Shown here: positions 37,781-45,943 of the stretch, in pieces
How positions within the stretch are numbered: the stretch's first letter is position 1
Layout: every line of letters begins with the position of its first letter
Origin: Labilibaculum sp.
GTDB taxonomy: Bacteria > Bacteroidota > Bacteroidia > Bacteroidales > Marinifilaceae
NCBI RefSeq assembly: GCF_963664555.1
Contig: NZ_OY761461.1
Span: 2,356,001 to 2,420,000, forward strand
Direction of reading: 5' to 3'
Length of the DNA: 64,000 nucleotides
Translations under genes and position numbers: made by a program
The notes under the pieces: generated by a model
Told to the model about the DNA's origin: nothing
Database searches by the model: none
Seen by the model: only the letters and a program-made list of their open reading frames with translations

Positions 37781-39418
37781 TTACAAAGACACACCTCTTT
37801 TCCAGGGAATAAAATCTTCCTGATTCAATTGATCTGCTTTGCATTCAATTTCTCCGCTGGCAACTTTTATAATATGCTCCAACATGCTTTCTCCCAATTC
37901 ATCTAAAGTTTGAGTACCATCAATAACAACACCAGCGTTGATATCGATAATGTCCGACATTTTTTTAGATAGCTCAGTATTCGAAGAAACTTTTAGCACA
38001 GGAGCAACAGGATTACCCGTAGGTGTTCCCAAACCTGTAGTAAACAAAACTACATTGGCACCAGATCCAACCAATCCGGTTGTCGATTCAACATCGTTAC
38101 CTGGTGTGCACAGCAAACTAAGACCATCATGTTTTACGTATTCGGTATAGTCCAGCACATCATTAATAGGAGAAGAACCTCCTTTTTTTGAAGCTCCTGC
38201 CGATTTCATCGCATCAGTAATCAGGCCGTCTTTTATATTGCCAGGCGAAGGATTCATATCAAAACCAGATCCTGCATCAATTGCTGCTTGTGCATAAGCA
38301 CGCATGATTTTTATGAATTTATCAGCGTGCTCAGGATTTCCGGTTCTGCTCATCAATTCTTGCTCAACGCCGCATAATTCAGGAAACTCCGATAGAATTG
38401 CCTTACCGCCCAGGGCAGTAATTAAATCAGCAACCCGTCCCAAGGCAGGATTGGCAGAGATACCCGAAAATCCATCAGATCCTCCACATTCCAAACCAAT
38501 GGTTAGTTTTGAAAGAGGAGCAGGTTTGCGTTCAATTTTATTGGCTTCAACCAAACCTTTAAATGTTTCCTTAATGGCTTTTTCAAGCATTACGGTTTCA
38601 TTTCCGATTGTTTGCTGATCAAAAATTAGTACCGGTTTGTCCAGGTTTGGATCCAGGTTTTTAATGGCCTCTTGTAAAATACTTACTTGAGCATTCTGAC
38701 AACCCAAACTTAATACCGTAGCTCCGGCTACATTCGGATTTTTTAAATATCCTGCCAGTAATCTGCACAAGCTATCGCTATCCTCACGAGTACCACCACA
38801 GCCACCTTCATGAGTGATGAATTTGATGTTTATCTGATCGAAAACCTGTTTTTGATCAAGATCCTCTGCTTTTGCCAATGACAATCCTTCGAAAGAAACT
38901 CCCGATTGATAACCGGCAGCCATATCCTGAACTAAATTTTCGTATGGATTGGTCTTTTTCTTACCCAAAACTTTTTCAAAAGCTTTTTTCAGGGTTAAAA
39001 CATTTCTGTTTTCGCAAAATACCAAAGGCAAAACCAACCAGTTATTGGCTGTGCCAACTTGTCCGTCAGCCCGGTGATAACCCATGAAAGTCTTATCTTT
39101 GAATCGCTCAACATTTGGAGCGGTCCAATGAAACTCGTTTGTTTTATTTGGATCGTATTCGGTTGCCTTGTGTTCTGTATTATTTACGGTAATTGCCTCG
39201 CCGCTATTGATTGCTTTGCTTGCTGTACCTACAACCAAACCGTACATAAACATTTCATCGCCAACAGCAAGATCATTAATCGAAAACTTGTGTTTTGCCT
39301 TAATATCTTCCTGTAAAGTGATATTGATATCATTAACACAAATAATCTCACCTTTTGCAAGGTTTGTAAGAGCAACGGCAAGATTGTCGCTGCTGTTTAT
39401 CGTGATTGCTTTATTCAT
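37781..39418 (-). CDS. uxaA: Altronate dehydratase
   Basis: A 545-residue cytoplasmic enzyme converting D-altronate to 2-keto-3-deoxygluconate. The N-terminal SAF domain (about 10-85) is followed by the UxaA core with FMGYHRADGQVGTANNWLVLP, THEGGCGGTREDS, LSLGCQNAQ, TIGLECGGSDGFSGISANPALG and SGFDMNPSPGNIKDGL in order. It is a single full-length chain, as in E. coli. It lies five bases after uxaB and is clearly cotranscribed. It links the pectin locus to the Entner-Doudoroff-type route; UxaC, KdgK and KdgA are not in this window. Confidence 0.96.
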   Translation of the reverse strand: MNKAITINSSDNLAVALTNLAKGEIICVNDINITLQEDIKAKHKFSINDLAVGDEMFMYGLVVGTASKAINSGEAITVNNTEHKATEYDPNKTNEFHWTAPNVERFKDKTFMGYHRADGQVGTANNWLVLPLVFCENRNVLTLKKAFEKVLGKKKTNPYENLVQDMAAGYQSGVSFEGLSLAKAEDLDQKQVFDQINIKFITHEGGCGGTREDSDSLCRLLAGYLKNPNVAGATVLSLGCQNAQVSILQEAIKNLDPNLDKPVLIFDQQTIGNETVMLEKAIKETFKGLVEANKIERKPAPLSKLTIGLECGGSDGFSGISANPALGRVADLITALGGKAILSEFPELCGVEQELMSRTGNPEHADKFIKIMRAYAQAAIDAGSGFDMNPSPGNIKDGLITDAMKSAGASKKGGSSPINDVLDYTEYVKHDGLSLLCTPGNDVESTTGLVGSGANVVLFTTGLGTPTGNPVAPVLKVSSNTELSKKMSDIIDINAGVVIDGTQTLDELGESMLEHIIKVASGEIECKADQLNQEDFIPWKRGVSL

Positions 39419-39423
39419 GATTG

Positions 39424-40845
39424 TTAAAATTTAAAGTTGCTGATTGCTGCATCTTTATTCAATTTTTCCAACTGACTGGTCATCATTTCTGTTAAACCGT
39501 TAATTTGATTTAAATCAGTATCCCAGAATGAGACTTCGCCCAATACTTTACGGATGATAGCTTCCGGTGTTTCAGCTGTGGCTGAAAGAGTAGAGAAGAA
39601 GGCAATTACTTCTTCATTGTCTTGAATGGTAAAAGATTCTGATAGATAAAGTTTAATCAGATAGGTAAAGGCCAAAACCAATCCTTCGGGCAACTTGTTG
39701 TTTGTTTTTAAAGAGTCAAGCAGCGAAGGCAACACACGTACTTTGTATTTTGATATTGAGTTTAGTGCGATTGATTTTAATTCATGATGAATGAATGGAT
39801 TCATGAATCGTTCCAAAACCTCGGTTGCGTACAATTCCAATTCTGCTTTTGGCAGATTTATAGTTGGTGCAATTTCATTGAAAATGATGTGACGAACAAA
39901 TTCACCTACATTATCGCTTTCAACCGATTCGCGAACTGTTTCAATACCGTTTAGTAAAGCAACAGGAACCATTGATGTATGGGCACCATTCAGAATACGA
40001 ACTTTTCGGGTGCGGTAAGGCGATAAATCTTTTGTATAGATCACATTCAAGCCACATTTGTCAGCAGGAAAAGTTTTTTGAATTTCTTCGCATCCTTCAA
40101 TTACCCACAAGTGGAAAATTTCAGAGGATACTACTAAATTGTCATCAAAACCGATTGATTTTTTGATTTCGTCAATTTCGTCTTTTGGATATCCTGGAAC
40201 AATACGGTCTACCAAAGTATTTGCAAAATAATTGGATTTGTCAACCCATTGAGTAAACTCTTCCGATAAATCCCATAATTTGGCATAGTCTAAAATCGCT
40301 TTTTTAAGCTTCTCGCCATTTTTGTCGATCAATTCAACAGGAATAAATTTCAATCCTTTTGCAGTGTCGCCATTAAAATGAGTAAATCGACTCAAAAGAA
40401 GCTGCGTTAATTTTCCAGGATAAGTAGCAGCAAGTTCGCCATCTTTAGGACAGTCGTCCGTTTTAAAAACAATACCAGCTTCGGTTGTGTTCGAAATCAC
40501 CAATTCCAATTCATTCAGAATTGCCAAATCATCGTATTCTTTCTTTTGTTCGAATGGGTTGATTGCTTTTTGTACGCAGGAGATCAGTCTGGTTTCGCTG
40601 ATTGCTTTTCCGTCTTTTAGTCCGCGGTAAATATGATGATATAGATTATCTTGTTTTCTTAGAAGATCAGTCATACCAAATTCAATTGGTTGAACAATAG
40701 CCACACCCGAATTGTAATTGTGTTCTTTATTCATGATGTCAATCATCCAATCAACAAAGGCTCTCAAAAAATTTCCTTCTCCAAATTGAAGAATTTTAAT
40801 CGGTAATTCTTGTGATGGTACTGTTTCTCTATTTAACTGTCTCAT
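39424..40845 (-). CDS. uxaB: Tagaturonate reductase
   Basis: A 473-residue NAD-dependent mannitol-dehydrogenase-family enzyme reducing D-tagaturonate to D-altronate. The N-terminal ILQFGEGNFLRAFVDWMID is the dinucleotide-binding motif and first helix of the family, and the catalytic-domain segment KVRILNGAHTSMVPVALL is diagnostic. It is the first gene of the uxaB-uxaA operon, divergent from a LacI-type regulator, with a long palindrome in the shared upstream region. That arrangement suggests repression released by a galacturonate-pathway metabolite. Confidence 0.95.
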   Translation of the reverse strand: MRQLNRETVPSQELPIKILQFGEGNFLRAFVDWMIDIMNKEHNYNSGVAIVQPIEFGMTDLLRKQDNLYHHIYRGLKDGKAISETRLISCVQKAINPFEQKKEYDDLAILNELELVISNTTEAGIVFKTDDCPKDGELAATYPGKLTQLLLSRFTHFNGDTAKGLKFIPVELIDKNGEKLKKAILDYAKLWDLSEEFTQWVDKSNYFANTLVDRIVPGYPKDEIDEIKKSIGFDDNLVVSSEIFHLWVIEGCEEIQKTFPADKCGLNVIYTKDLSPYRTRKVRILNGAHTSMVPVALLNGIETVRESVESDNVGEFVRHIIFNEIAPTINLPKAELELYATEVLERFMNPFIHHELKSIALNSISKYKVRVLPSLLDSLKTNNKLPEGLVLAFTYLIKLYLSESFTIQDNEEVIAFFSTLSATAETPEAIIRKVLGEVSFWDTDLNQINGLTEMMTSQLEKLNKDAAISNFKF

Positions 40846-40890
40846 AACTTAATTTTTAAAAATAAATGTGAAGAAATTGCGATTCAATTT

Positions 40891-40914
40891 ATTTGCGGTA
40901 ACGTTACCGCAAAT
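40891..40914. promoter_or_regulatory. Perfect 24-base palindrome, candidate LacI-family operator
   Basis: The half-site ATTTGCGGTAAC is followed exactly by its reverse complement, centred on CG as LacI-family operators are. It lies 46 bases upstream of the uxaB start, downstream of a candidate -7 (TATATTTG, minus sense, 40976-40983), which would let the repressor act as a block. A related, imperfect site TGCGTGTACGTTAACAC lies at 40952-40968. The divergent LacI-type protein is the obvious ligand. Confidence 0.75.
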
Positions 40915-40995
40915 TTTATTAAAAAAACCTTTACGAATAAAGGATATATTTTGCGTGTACGTTAACACTTCGGGACAAATATAGTATATTGTGCC

Positions 40996-41003
40996 TACAT
41001 TTG
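40996..41003 (+). promoter_or_regulatory. Candidate -7 element (TACATTTG) of the LacI-type gene
   Basis: Matches TAnnTTTG and lies 25 bases before the ATG at 41029. No -33 TTTG is seen at 19-21 bases, so confidence is limited. Confidence 0.4.
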
Positions 41004-41028
41004 CATAATAAACAGAAGTTTTTTTCAG

Positions 41029-42063
41029 ATGGTGAATCGAATTACAATAAAAGAAATAGCCCGAAAGGCAGATGTATCAATTGGTACTGTCGATAGAGTT
41101 TTGCACAATAGGGGACGTGTGGCAGAAGCAACCCGCGATAAAGTGCTCAAAATTGCCAAAGAAGGGAATTATTCCTCCAATGTAATGGCGCGTCATTTAA
41201 AGCTAAATAAGACCTATCGGATTTCGGTAATCTTGCCCGAGGAAAACAATTATTGGCTGATGCTTAAAGAAGGCATTGAGGAAGGTTGTGAAGAATTCGG
41301 ACAAATGGGCTTTACTGCCAGCTATTGCTTTGTAGCTAACGACGGTTCTCAGGCAAAGCAGCTGAATCAGATATTGGATTCCGATGCAGATGGTTTTATT
41401 ATTGCACCGTCAGCATTTCATCAGCAAACCGATTTATTAAGCAAATTAAGAGAAAAAGGAAAACCATATGTGTTTGTCGATTCAAATATAATTGATGCAG
41501 GACAGCTTACTTTTATTGGTCAGGATTCCTACCGAAGCGGCGTTTTGGGAGCTTGCCTGCTGCACGATAAATACTTGTCGGATTATGAGATTTACATCAC
41601 CACCTTCAGCGAATCGGACATTAAAGAGCAAATCATTAAAAATAGAATAGAAGGCTTTCGAAGTTATTTCGACGAAAATCAGATCAGTCATGTAAATATT
41701 CATGAAGTAAACCTCGAAAAAGATCAGATTACTGCCGATGATTTCTTGAATGTACTCTTGAAACATGAAAATCCGGTTCATCTCTTTATTCCTAATTCAA
41801 AAACCTATAAGCTGGCCGAGCAGTTGATCCAGTTCAAAGAAACAAATCAATTGCGGGTTGTGGGATACGATTTACTGAAATCAAACTTACGATTGCTAAA
41901 TAGTGGAGCTATCGATTATCTGATTCATCAAAAGCCTAAAGTGCAAGGCTATTTAGGCATGCAGTCTTTGTACAAAAACATTGTTTTAAAAACAGATGTT
42001 CCTTTGCATCAGTATATGCCGTTGGATATTATTAACAAAGAGAATGTAATGTATTGTCAGTAG
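41029..42063 (+). CDS. LacI-family transcriptional regulator of uronate catabolism
   Basis: A 344-residue DNA-binding regulator. The N-terminal HTH (TIKEIARKADVSIGTVDRVLHNRGRV) and hinge helix (SSNVMARHLKLNKTYRISVIL, split here) are typical of LacI. The remainder (about 65-344) is a periplasmic-binding-protein-like effector domain. It is divergent from uxaBA with a palindromic operator between them, and close to the pectin locus, so a galacturonate-pathway intermediate is a likely effector. It is probably autoregulated as well. The HTH variant GTVDRVLHNRG is the type frequent in Bacteroidota. Confidence 0.92.
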   Translation: MVNRITIKEIARKADVSIGTVDRVLHNRGRVAEATRDKVLKIAKEGNYSSNVMARHLKLNKTYRISVILPEENNYWLMLKEGIEEGCEEFGQMGFTASYCFVANDGSQAKQLNQILDSDADGFIIAPSAFHQQTDLLSKLREKGKPYVFVDSNIIDAGQLTFIGQDSYRSGVLGACLLHDKYLSDYEIYITTFSESDIKEQIIKNRIEGFRSYFDENQISHVNIHEVNLEKDQITADDFLNVLLKHENPVHLFIPNSKTYKLAEQLIQFKETNQLRVVGYDLLKSNLRLLNSGAIDYLIHQKPKVQGYLGMQSLYKNIVLKTDVPLHQYMPLDIINKENVMYCQ

Positions 42064-42160
42064 AGAAGTTACGGGTAGTGTTTTTATGGTATTGGTATTC
42101 TTAATAACTATAGTCGCCTGCAATAAAAGATGTTTTAAAAGCTTGTGGATTTACAAATGC

Positions 42161-43123
42161 TTAGTTGTTGCCAACCGTATTTAATTCTTTCTTTATCTCA
42201 ATCGCTTTTTTATTCATTTCCTTCCATTCCTCTGTTTCAATAAATTCTTCAATCTCAGGGAGGTTTTGATGTGTTTTAACAACCGTGTCATTCAATACTT
42301 TATCGAATTCTGATAGTATTTCCAATTCTTCAATATTAAAAGACTGACTAAAATCGTCCGAATCTGGAAAATATAAATCTTCCCACTGGCAAAACAATTC
42401 AGATGAAACTTGGGCAATCGGTACGTTTTTTTGATAATCAAGCTGACTCTTTTTTGATGTCCACAAATCAATCACTCCGAAAATATTTTTTCTTGTCAAT
42501 TCAACAAATTCTATATCAGTAATACTTAAATCTTCATTTGAATTTTCAGGTTCTTTCTCAATAATTTTTCCTTTTAAAGTTCTTTTTTTGATTTTCACTT
42601 GATAATAATAAAAGGGTGCATATATATAATGTGGAAATATTAATGGAAAAATCGCCTTAGAATATCTATCATATTTATACCAAAACTTTATGCAATAAAT
42701 CCAATGAATAACGGAACAAATGGTCAATGTTGTATAGATCAAATTAAAGGTTTTTTCTTGAAATAACAGAAATATGTTTTTTGCTAAATCGGGAGAAATT
42801 ATTGCTAATTCAATAGATTCAATACATTCATTTTCAAAGTCTGGAATATTTATCTCACTCAAATCTGTTTTATGAATAATAAAACAAATAGGTACATTGT
42901 CTGAGTAATCTTTATTAAAAGTGTCTGTATTGTTTTTATCATATTTAAACGTAAAAGTTTCAAAAAAATATTTTATATAGTCAACGTAATGATGGTGATA
43001 CAATGATTTCATTGGTATCAATAAAGTGTTATTGTAAATTTCTGTTACTTCATCAATATGAGAGCCATAAACTAAATGTCCATAGTAATTTTCATTATTC
43101 AAATATTTGTTAATTATTTCCAT
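42161..43123 (-). CDS. Orphan protein of unknown function, probable membrane protein
   Basis: I recognise no family for this 320-residue protein. It is very rich in Asn, Tyr, Ile and Lys, and more A+T-rich than its neighbours. Two hydrophobic, aromatic segments (about 126-147 and 157-174) could be membrane helices; the N- and C-terminal parts are polar and acidic. The C-terminus contains a cluster of Glu/Asp and a helical EEWKEMNKKAIEIKKEL. It lies between the LacI regulator and an IS3 element, in what looks like an accessory spot. It may be a horizontally acquired gene; there is no evidence for a function. Confidence 0.6.
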   Translation of the reverse strand: MEIINKYLNNENYYGHLVYGSHIDEVTEIYNNTLLIPMKSLYHHHYVDYIKYFFETFTFKYDKNNTDTFNKDYSDNVPICFIIHKTDLSEINIPDFENECIESIELAIISPDLAKNIFLLFQEKTFNLIYTTLTICSVIHWIYCIKFWYKYDRYSKAIFPLIFPHYIYAPFYYYQVKIKKRTLKGKIIEKEPENSNEDLSITDIEFVELTRKNIFGVIDLWTSKKSQLDYQKNVPIAQVSSELFCQWEDLYFPDSDDFSQSFNIEELEILSEFDKVLNDTVVKTHQNLPEIEEFIETEEWKEMNKKAIEIKKELNTVGNN

Positions 43124-43182
43124 TTTTTATATAAATGTATTTTGCTTACTTATCTGTGCGTGTTTGTAAGTTGTTGTTATGT

Positions 43183-43260
43183 CCTGAAAGGACAAAATAT
43201 AATAACGATGGATTTTAATCCTTCGAAAACGGAAAAGCACTGAAAGGGCGGCATATTAAT
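43183..43260. repeat. Two short related repeats (CTGAAAGG-type)
   Basis: CCTGAAAGGACAAAATATAAT (first 20 of it at 43183-43202) and ACTGAAAGGGCGGCATATTA (43239-43258) are diverged copies of one unit, 56 bases apart. Similar sequences occur as dispersed intergenic repeats in Bacteroidota (remembered, not checked). They lie in the 43124-43471 gap, which also holds a 36-codon frame and the IS left end. Confidence 0.4.
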
Positions 43261-43366
43261 CCCATACATATCTTTCGTCATAATCGACCTTGTATTTTTT
43301 AAGAAAAGTATGGTTTTCATCTTTCTGAAAAATTGATTTTTTTAGTTCTTCAAAATGGATTCTCAT
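43256..43366 (-). CDS. Possible 36-residue small protein or gene remnant
   Basis: The open frame starts MRIHFEELKKSIFQKDE and ends KVDYDERYVWD. Its amphipathic, charge-balanced composition looks coding, not random A+T-rich sequence. It begins 62 bases from the IS3 left end and has no recognised homolog. It could be a small protein or the remainder of a gene lost when the IS inserted. Confidence 0.3.
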   Translation of the reverse strand: MRIHFEELKKSIFQKDENHTFLKKYKVDYDERYVWD

Positions 43367-43427
43367 TTATATTATTTATAGATACAGTTCTTTTTAAAAC
43401 CCAACTAAGATAGTTTAGCCCCTAAAA

Positions 43428-44704
43428 AGACTGGAGTAAAATTTCAGATTTAAAACAGTTAAATTTAGGGTATGAAAAGACGTTGGACATTAGAAGAAAA
43501 ACTAGCCATTTTAAGCGAGGCAGAAACTGGTAATGTAGTAGAAGTTTGTAGAAGGTATAATGTTAGTACTGGATCTTTCTATAATTGGAAAAAGAAGTTC
43601 GATACTAAGGGAGAAGCTGGCTTAAGAGTTAAATATGATAACAGCAGTCCAGAGATGAAGAAAGCAGAGGAAGAGATTCGGATTCTACGCAAGCTTTTAG
43701 CAGACCGGGAAATAGAATTGGAAATTCAGAAAGAGCTTCTAAAAAAAAAAGTTTGGAACAGACGATCCAAGAAAAATCTAGTAGATCGTTTCTTCGAAAA
43801 ATATACTGCAAGTATCAAAGATTTGTTAAAGTATGTAGGACTCTCTGAGAGTAGTTATTACTATAAAGAGAAGTTAAATGGCAGAAAAGGTGTTTTGCCT
43901 AGCAAGCAAACCAAGCATAGTAACGATGGCCTGGTTGAAGAAAGGACTGTTGTAGAAGCTATAAAAGGCGTATTGGAGCATGAGTTTATTGATTGTGGTT
44001 ATCGAATAATGACAAAGTATCTTCAGCGTAAGGGTTATAAGATCAATCACAAGAAAGTGTACAGAATAATGAGTAATACAGGACTTTTAAAGCCTAATTC
44101 AAGAATTAAAAGAAGTGGTGGTGGGCGCAAGTTCGTAAGATTTAGGAAGGTTCACACAAGCCATCCTATGGAGTGTCTTGAAATGGATATCAAGATGATT
44201 TGGATTCCCAATATGGGAAAGAACGCTTATCTTTTATCGGTAATTGATGTTCATACTAGAAAAATATTAGGTTATACTTTTGCATTCAATGTAAAGCAAA
44301 AAGAGGTGATTGAATTATTATCAACAATTGTCGATGAATATCCAACTCCAGAATCTCTGATAATCAGATCTGATAATGGAAGTCAGTTTATTGCTCGTAA
44401 TGTGAGAGATTACATTCATTTAGTCGGGTTTGAACAAGAATTTACTCACGTGGCAACACCTGAAGAAAATGCGCATATTGAAGCATATCATGGTACTTTA
44501 AAGAGAGATATCTTTGACAGAGTCGATTATCGTACTTTCGGTGAAATACAGCAGATTATAAAAAGATATGTGCCATTCTATAATAGTGAAAGATTACATG
44601 GTTTACTTGGGAGAATTACTCCAAATGAAAAGTGGAAGCAGGATCAGCATTTAATTAAAAAGCTAGGGAAAATAGCTTAGTATTATTAAATTTTGACAGA
44701 GCCT
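43428..44704 (+). mobile_element. IS3-family insertion sequence
   Basis: The element is bounded by imperfect terminal inverted repeats: 43428-43444 (AGACTGGAGTAAAATTT) and the complement of 44688-44704 (AGGCTCTGTCAAAATTT), 11 of 17 matching including the inner AAAATTT. A possible three-base target duplication AAA flanks it (43425-43427, 44705-44707), but in A-rich DNA this is weak. It carries one complete transposase frame. It lies 232 bases before a tRNA-Lys array. Confidence 0.7.
43472..44680 (+). CDS. IS3-family transposase (OrfA-OrfB in one frame)
   Basis: A 402-residue transposase. The N-terminal part (about 1-95) is OrfA-like: an HTH (KLAILSEAETGNVVEVCRRYNVSTGSFYNWKKK in pieces) and a leucine zipper-like helix. 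The rest is OrfB-like with an HTH_21 segment and an rve catalytic core with D (LEMDIKMIW), D (IIRSDNGSQF) and E (ENAHIEAYHG), the DDE triad with normal spacing. Most IS3 elements need a -1 frameshift to join the two parts; here they are in one frame, joined across an A10 run at 43741-43750. A one-base slip there would give an OrfA-only product that stops about ten codons later. The gene looks intact. Confidence 0.93.
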   Translation: MKRRWTLEEKLAILSEAETGNVVEVCRRYNVSTGSFYNWKKKFDTKGEAGLRVKYDNSSPEMKKAEEEIRILRKLLADREIELEIQKELLKKKVWNRRSKKNLVDRFFEKYTASIKDLLKYVGLSESSYYYKEKLNGRKGVLPSKQTKHSNDGLVEERTVVEAIKGVLEHEFIDCGYRIMTKYLQRKGYKINHKKVYRIMSNTGLLKPNSRIKRSGGGRKFVRFRKVHTSHPMECLEMDIKMIWIPNMGKNAYLLSVIDVHTRKILGYTFAFNVKQKEVIELLSTIVDEYPTPESLIIRSDNGSQFIARNVRDYIHLVGFEQEFTHVATPEENAHIEAYHGTLKRDIFDRVDYRTFGEIQQIIKRYVPFYNSERLHGLLGRITPNEKWKQDQHLIKKLGKIA

Positions 44705-44901
44705 AAATCGCTCTATAAAAATGAAAATTAAAAAATAGAATAAAACTCTAGGATATCAGGGGTCAAAACATAAGATATTCTTTTTAGTAGAGTTTATGTG
44801 AGGTGAAAGCAAAAAAATAACATAAGTAAGAGTAATTGATGTGTTAATAATAAATGTGTAATTTGCGTAGTGGGGCAGGATGGACTTCGTTTTCGGACAT
44901 A

Positions 44902-44933
44902 AAAAAACCACCAAAGCAATTTGGTGGTTTTTT
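44902..44933 (-). terminator. Terminator of the tRNA-Lys array
   Basis: An eight-base-pair core (CCACCAAA / TTTGGTGG) with a GCAA loop, extended by six A-T pairs, gives a T tract in minus-strand sense. It begins two bases after the 3' end of the last tRNA. Confidence 0.85.
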
Positions 44934-44935
44934 AG

Positions 44936-45008
44936 TGATCCCTCTGGGGTTCGAACCCAGGACCCCATCATTAAAAGTGATGTGCTCTACCAGCTGAGCT
45001 AAGGAATC
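44936..45008 (-). tRNA. tRNA-Lys (UUU), array copy 6 in transcription order
   Basis: A 73-base tRNA identical in sequence to the other five copies; anticodon loop CTTTTAA; no encoded CCA. It is the promoter-distal member and is followed by the array terminator. Confidence 0.97.
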
Positions 45009-45042
45009 ATCCTTATTTTTTTGAAGACTTTGGTTGTCTTTG

Positions 45043-45115
45043 TGATCCCTCTGGGGTTCGAACCCAGGACCCCATCATTAAAAGTGATGTGCTCTACCAG
45101 CTGAGCTAAGGAATC
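45043..45115 (-). tRNA. tRNA-Lys (UUU), array copy 5
   Basis: The same 73-base tRNA, separated from the next copy by a 34-base spacer. The spacer contains a short AAGAC/GTCTT hairpin and an A7 tract in transcript sense. Confidence 0.97.
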
Positions 45116-45149
45116 ATTCTTATTTTTTTGAAGACTTTGGTTGTCTTTG

Positions 45150-45222
45150 TGATCCCTCTGGGGTTCGAACCCAGGACCCCATCATTAAAAGTGATGTGCT
45201 CTACCAGCTGAGCTAAGGAATC
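45150..45222 (-). tRNA. tRNA-Lys (UUU), array copy 4
   Basis: The same 73-base tRNA. The 34-base spacer on its left (45116-45149) differs by one base from the others (ATTCTT instead of ATCCTT in plus orientation). Confidence 0.97.
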
Positions 45223-45257
45223 ATCCTTATTTTTTTGAAGACTTTGGTTGTCTTTAG

Positions 45258-45330
45258 TGATCCCTCTGGGGTTCGAACCCAGGACCCCATCATTAAAAGT
45301 GATGTGCTCTACCAGCTGAGCTAAGGAATC
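45258..45330 (-). tRNA. tRNA-Lys (UUU), array copy 3
   Basis: The same 73-base tRNA. Its left spacer is 35 bases, with one extra A. Confidence 0.97.
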
Positions 45331-45365
45331 ATCCTTATTTTTTTGAAGACTTTGGTTGTCTTTAG

Positions 45366-45438
45366 TGATCCCTCTGGGGTTCGAACCCAGGACCCCATCA
45401 TTAAAAGTGATGTGCTCTACCAGCTGAGCTAAGGAATC
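45366..45438 (-). tRNA. tRNA-Lys (UUU), array copy 2
   Basis: The same 73-base tRNA. Its left spacer (45331-45365) is 35 bases and identical to that between copies 3 and 4. Confidence 0.97.
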
Positions 45439-45472
45439 ATCCTTATTTTTTTGAAGACTTTGGTTGTCTTTG

Positions 45473-45545
45473 TGATCCCTCTGGGGTTCGAACCCAGGAC
45501 CCCATCATTAAAAGTGATGTGCTCTACCAGCTGAGCTAAGGAATC
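45473..45545 (-). tRNA. tRNA-Lys (UUU), array copy 1 (promoter-proximal)
   Basis: The same 73-base tRNA and the first of the six to be transcribed. It lies 27 bases downstream of a strong consensus -7 element. Confidence 0.97.
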
Positions 45546-45572
45546 AGATAAACTTTGTTTTTTAAAGCGATG

Positions 45573-45604
45573 CAAATATAGAGTGATTAAATGGAAATCG
45601 CAAA
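45573..45604 (-). promoter_or_regulatory. Promoter of the tRNA-Lys array
   Basis: In minus sense, a -33 TTTG (45601-45604), a 20-base spacer and TATATTTG (45573-45580) give a full match to the Bacteroidota TTTG-N19-21-TAnnTTTG consensus. It lies directly before the first tRNA, and no other promoter is needed for the array. Confidence 0.8.
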
Positions 45605-45871
45605 CTGAAAATGGCAGAAATATCTATATTTTCCAAGTGGAAGTGAGGTCGCTTTGCTTTATTGTATTGGTTCGTAATTTGATAGTGGAAGGAAATAATA
45701 GTAAGAAAAAAGATCATTTTTTTTTAATAGTCCTAAATTCCTTATGATAATGGCCTGTTTTTTGTTCTAAGGAGCTGCTTTATCAAGAGAATCGATGGGA
45801 GTAAATTTGGGATTAATCAGCCACCAAACTTGATTTTACTGTTTAAAAATTTCAATACATTAAAATATTTT

Positions 45872-45879
45872 TAAATTTG
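45872..45879 (+). promoter_or_regulatory. Candidate -7 element (TAAATTTG) of the SDR gene
   Basis: Matches TAnnTTTG, 64 bases before the ATG at 45944; no clear -33. The rest of the 45546-45943 gap holds the tRNA array promoter, with nothing else recognised. Confidence 0.4.
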
Positions 45880-45943
45880 TAGTCGTCGAAAAAATGACAG
45901 GAATTACTTCCTGCTACTTATAATCTGTTAATATACCTCTTTC

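Noticed and set aside
44756..44971. A minus-strand open frame reaching into the first array tRNA
   Set aside because: It crosses the terminator and the tRNA gene and has no protein-like composition.
44936..45545. A regular repeat array that could look like a CRISPR
   Set aside because: The repeat unit is a complete tRNA-Lys gene and the spacers are nearly identical, unlike CRISPR spacers; no cas genes are present.
42161..45545. A defence island around the IS3 element
   Set aside because: Only one orphan gene and the IS are present; no nuclease, ATPase, toxin or other defence-type domain can be seen.
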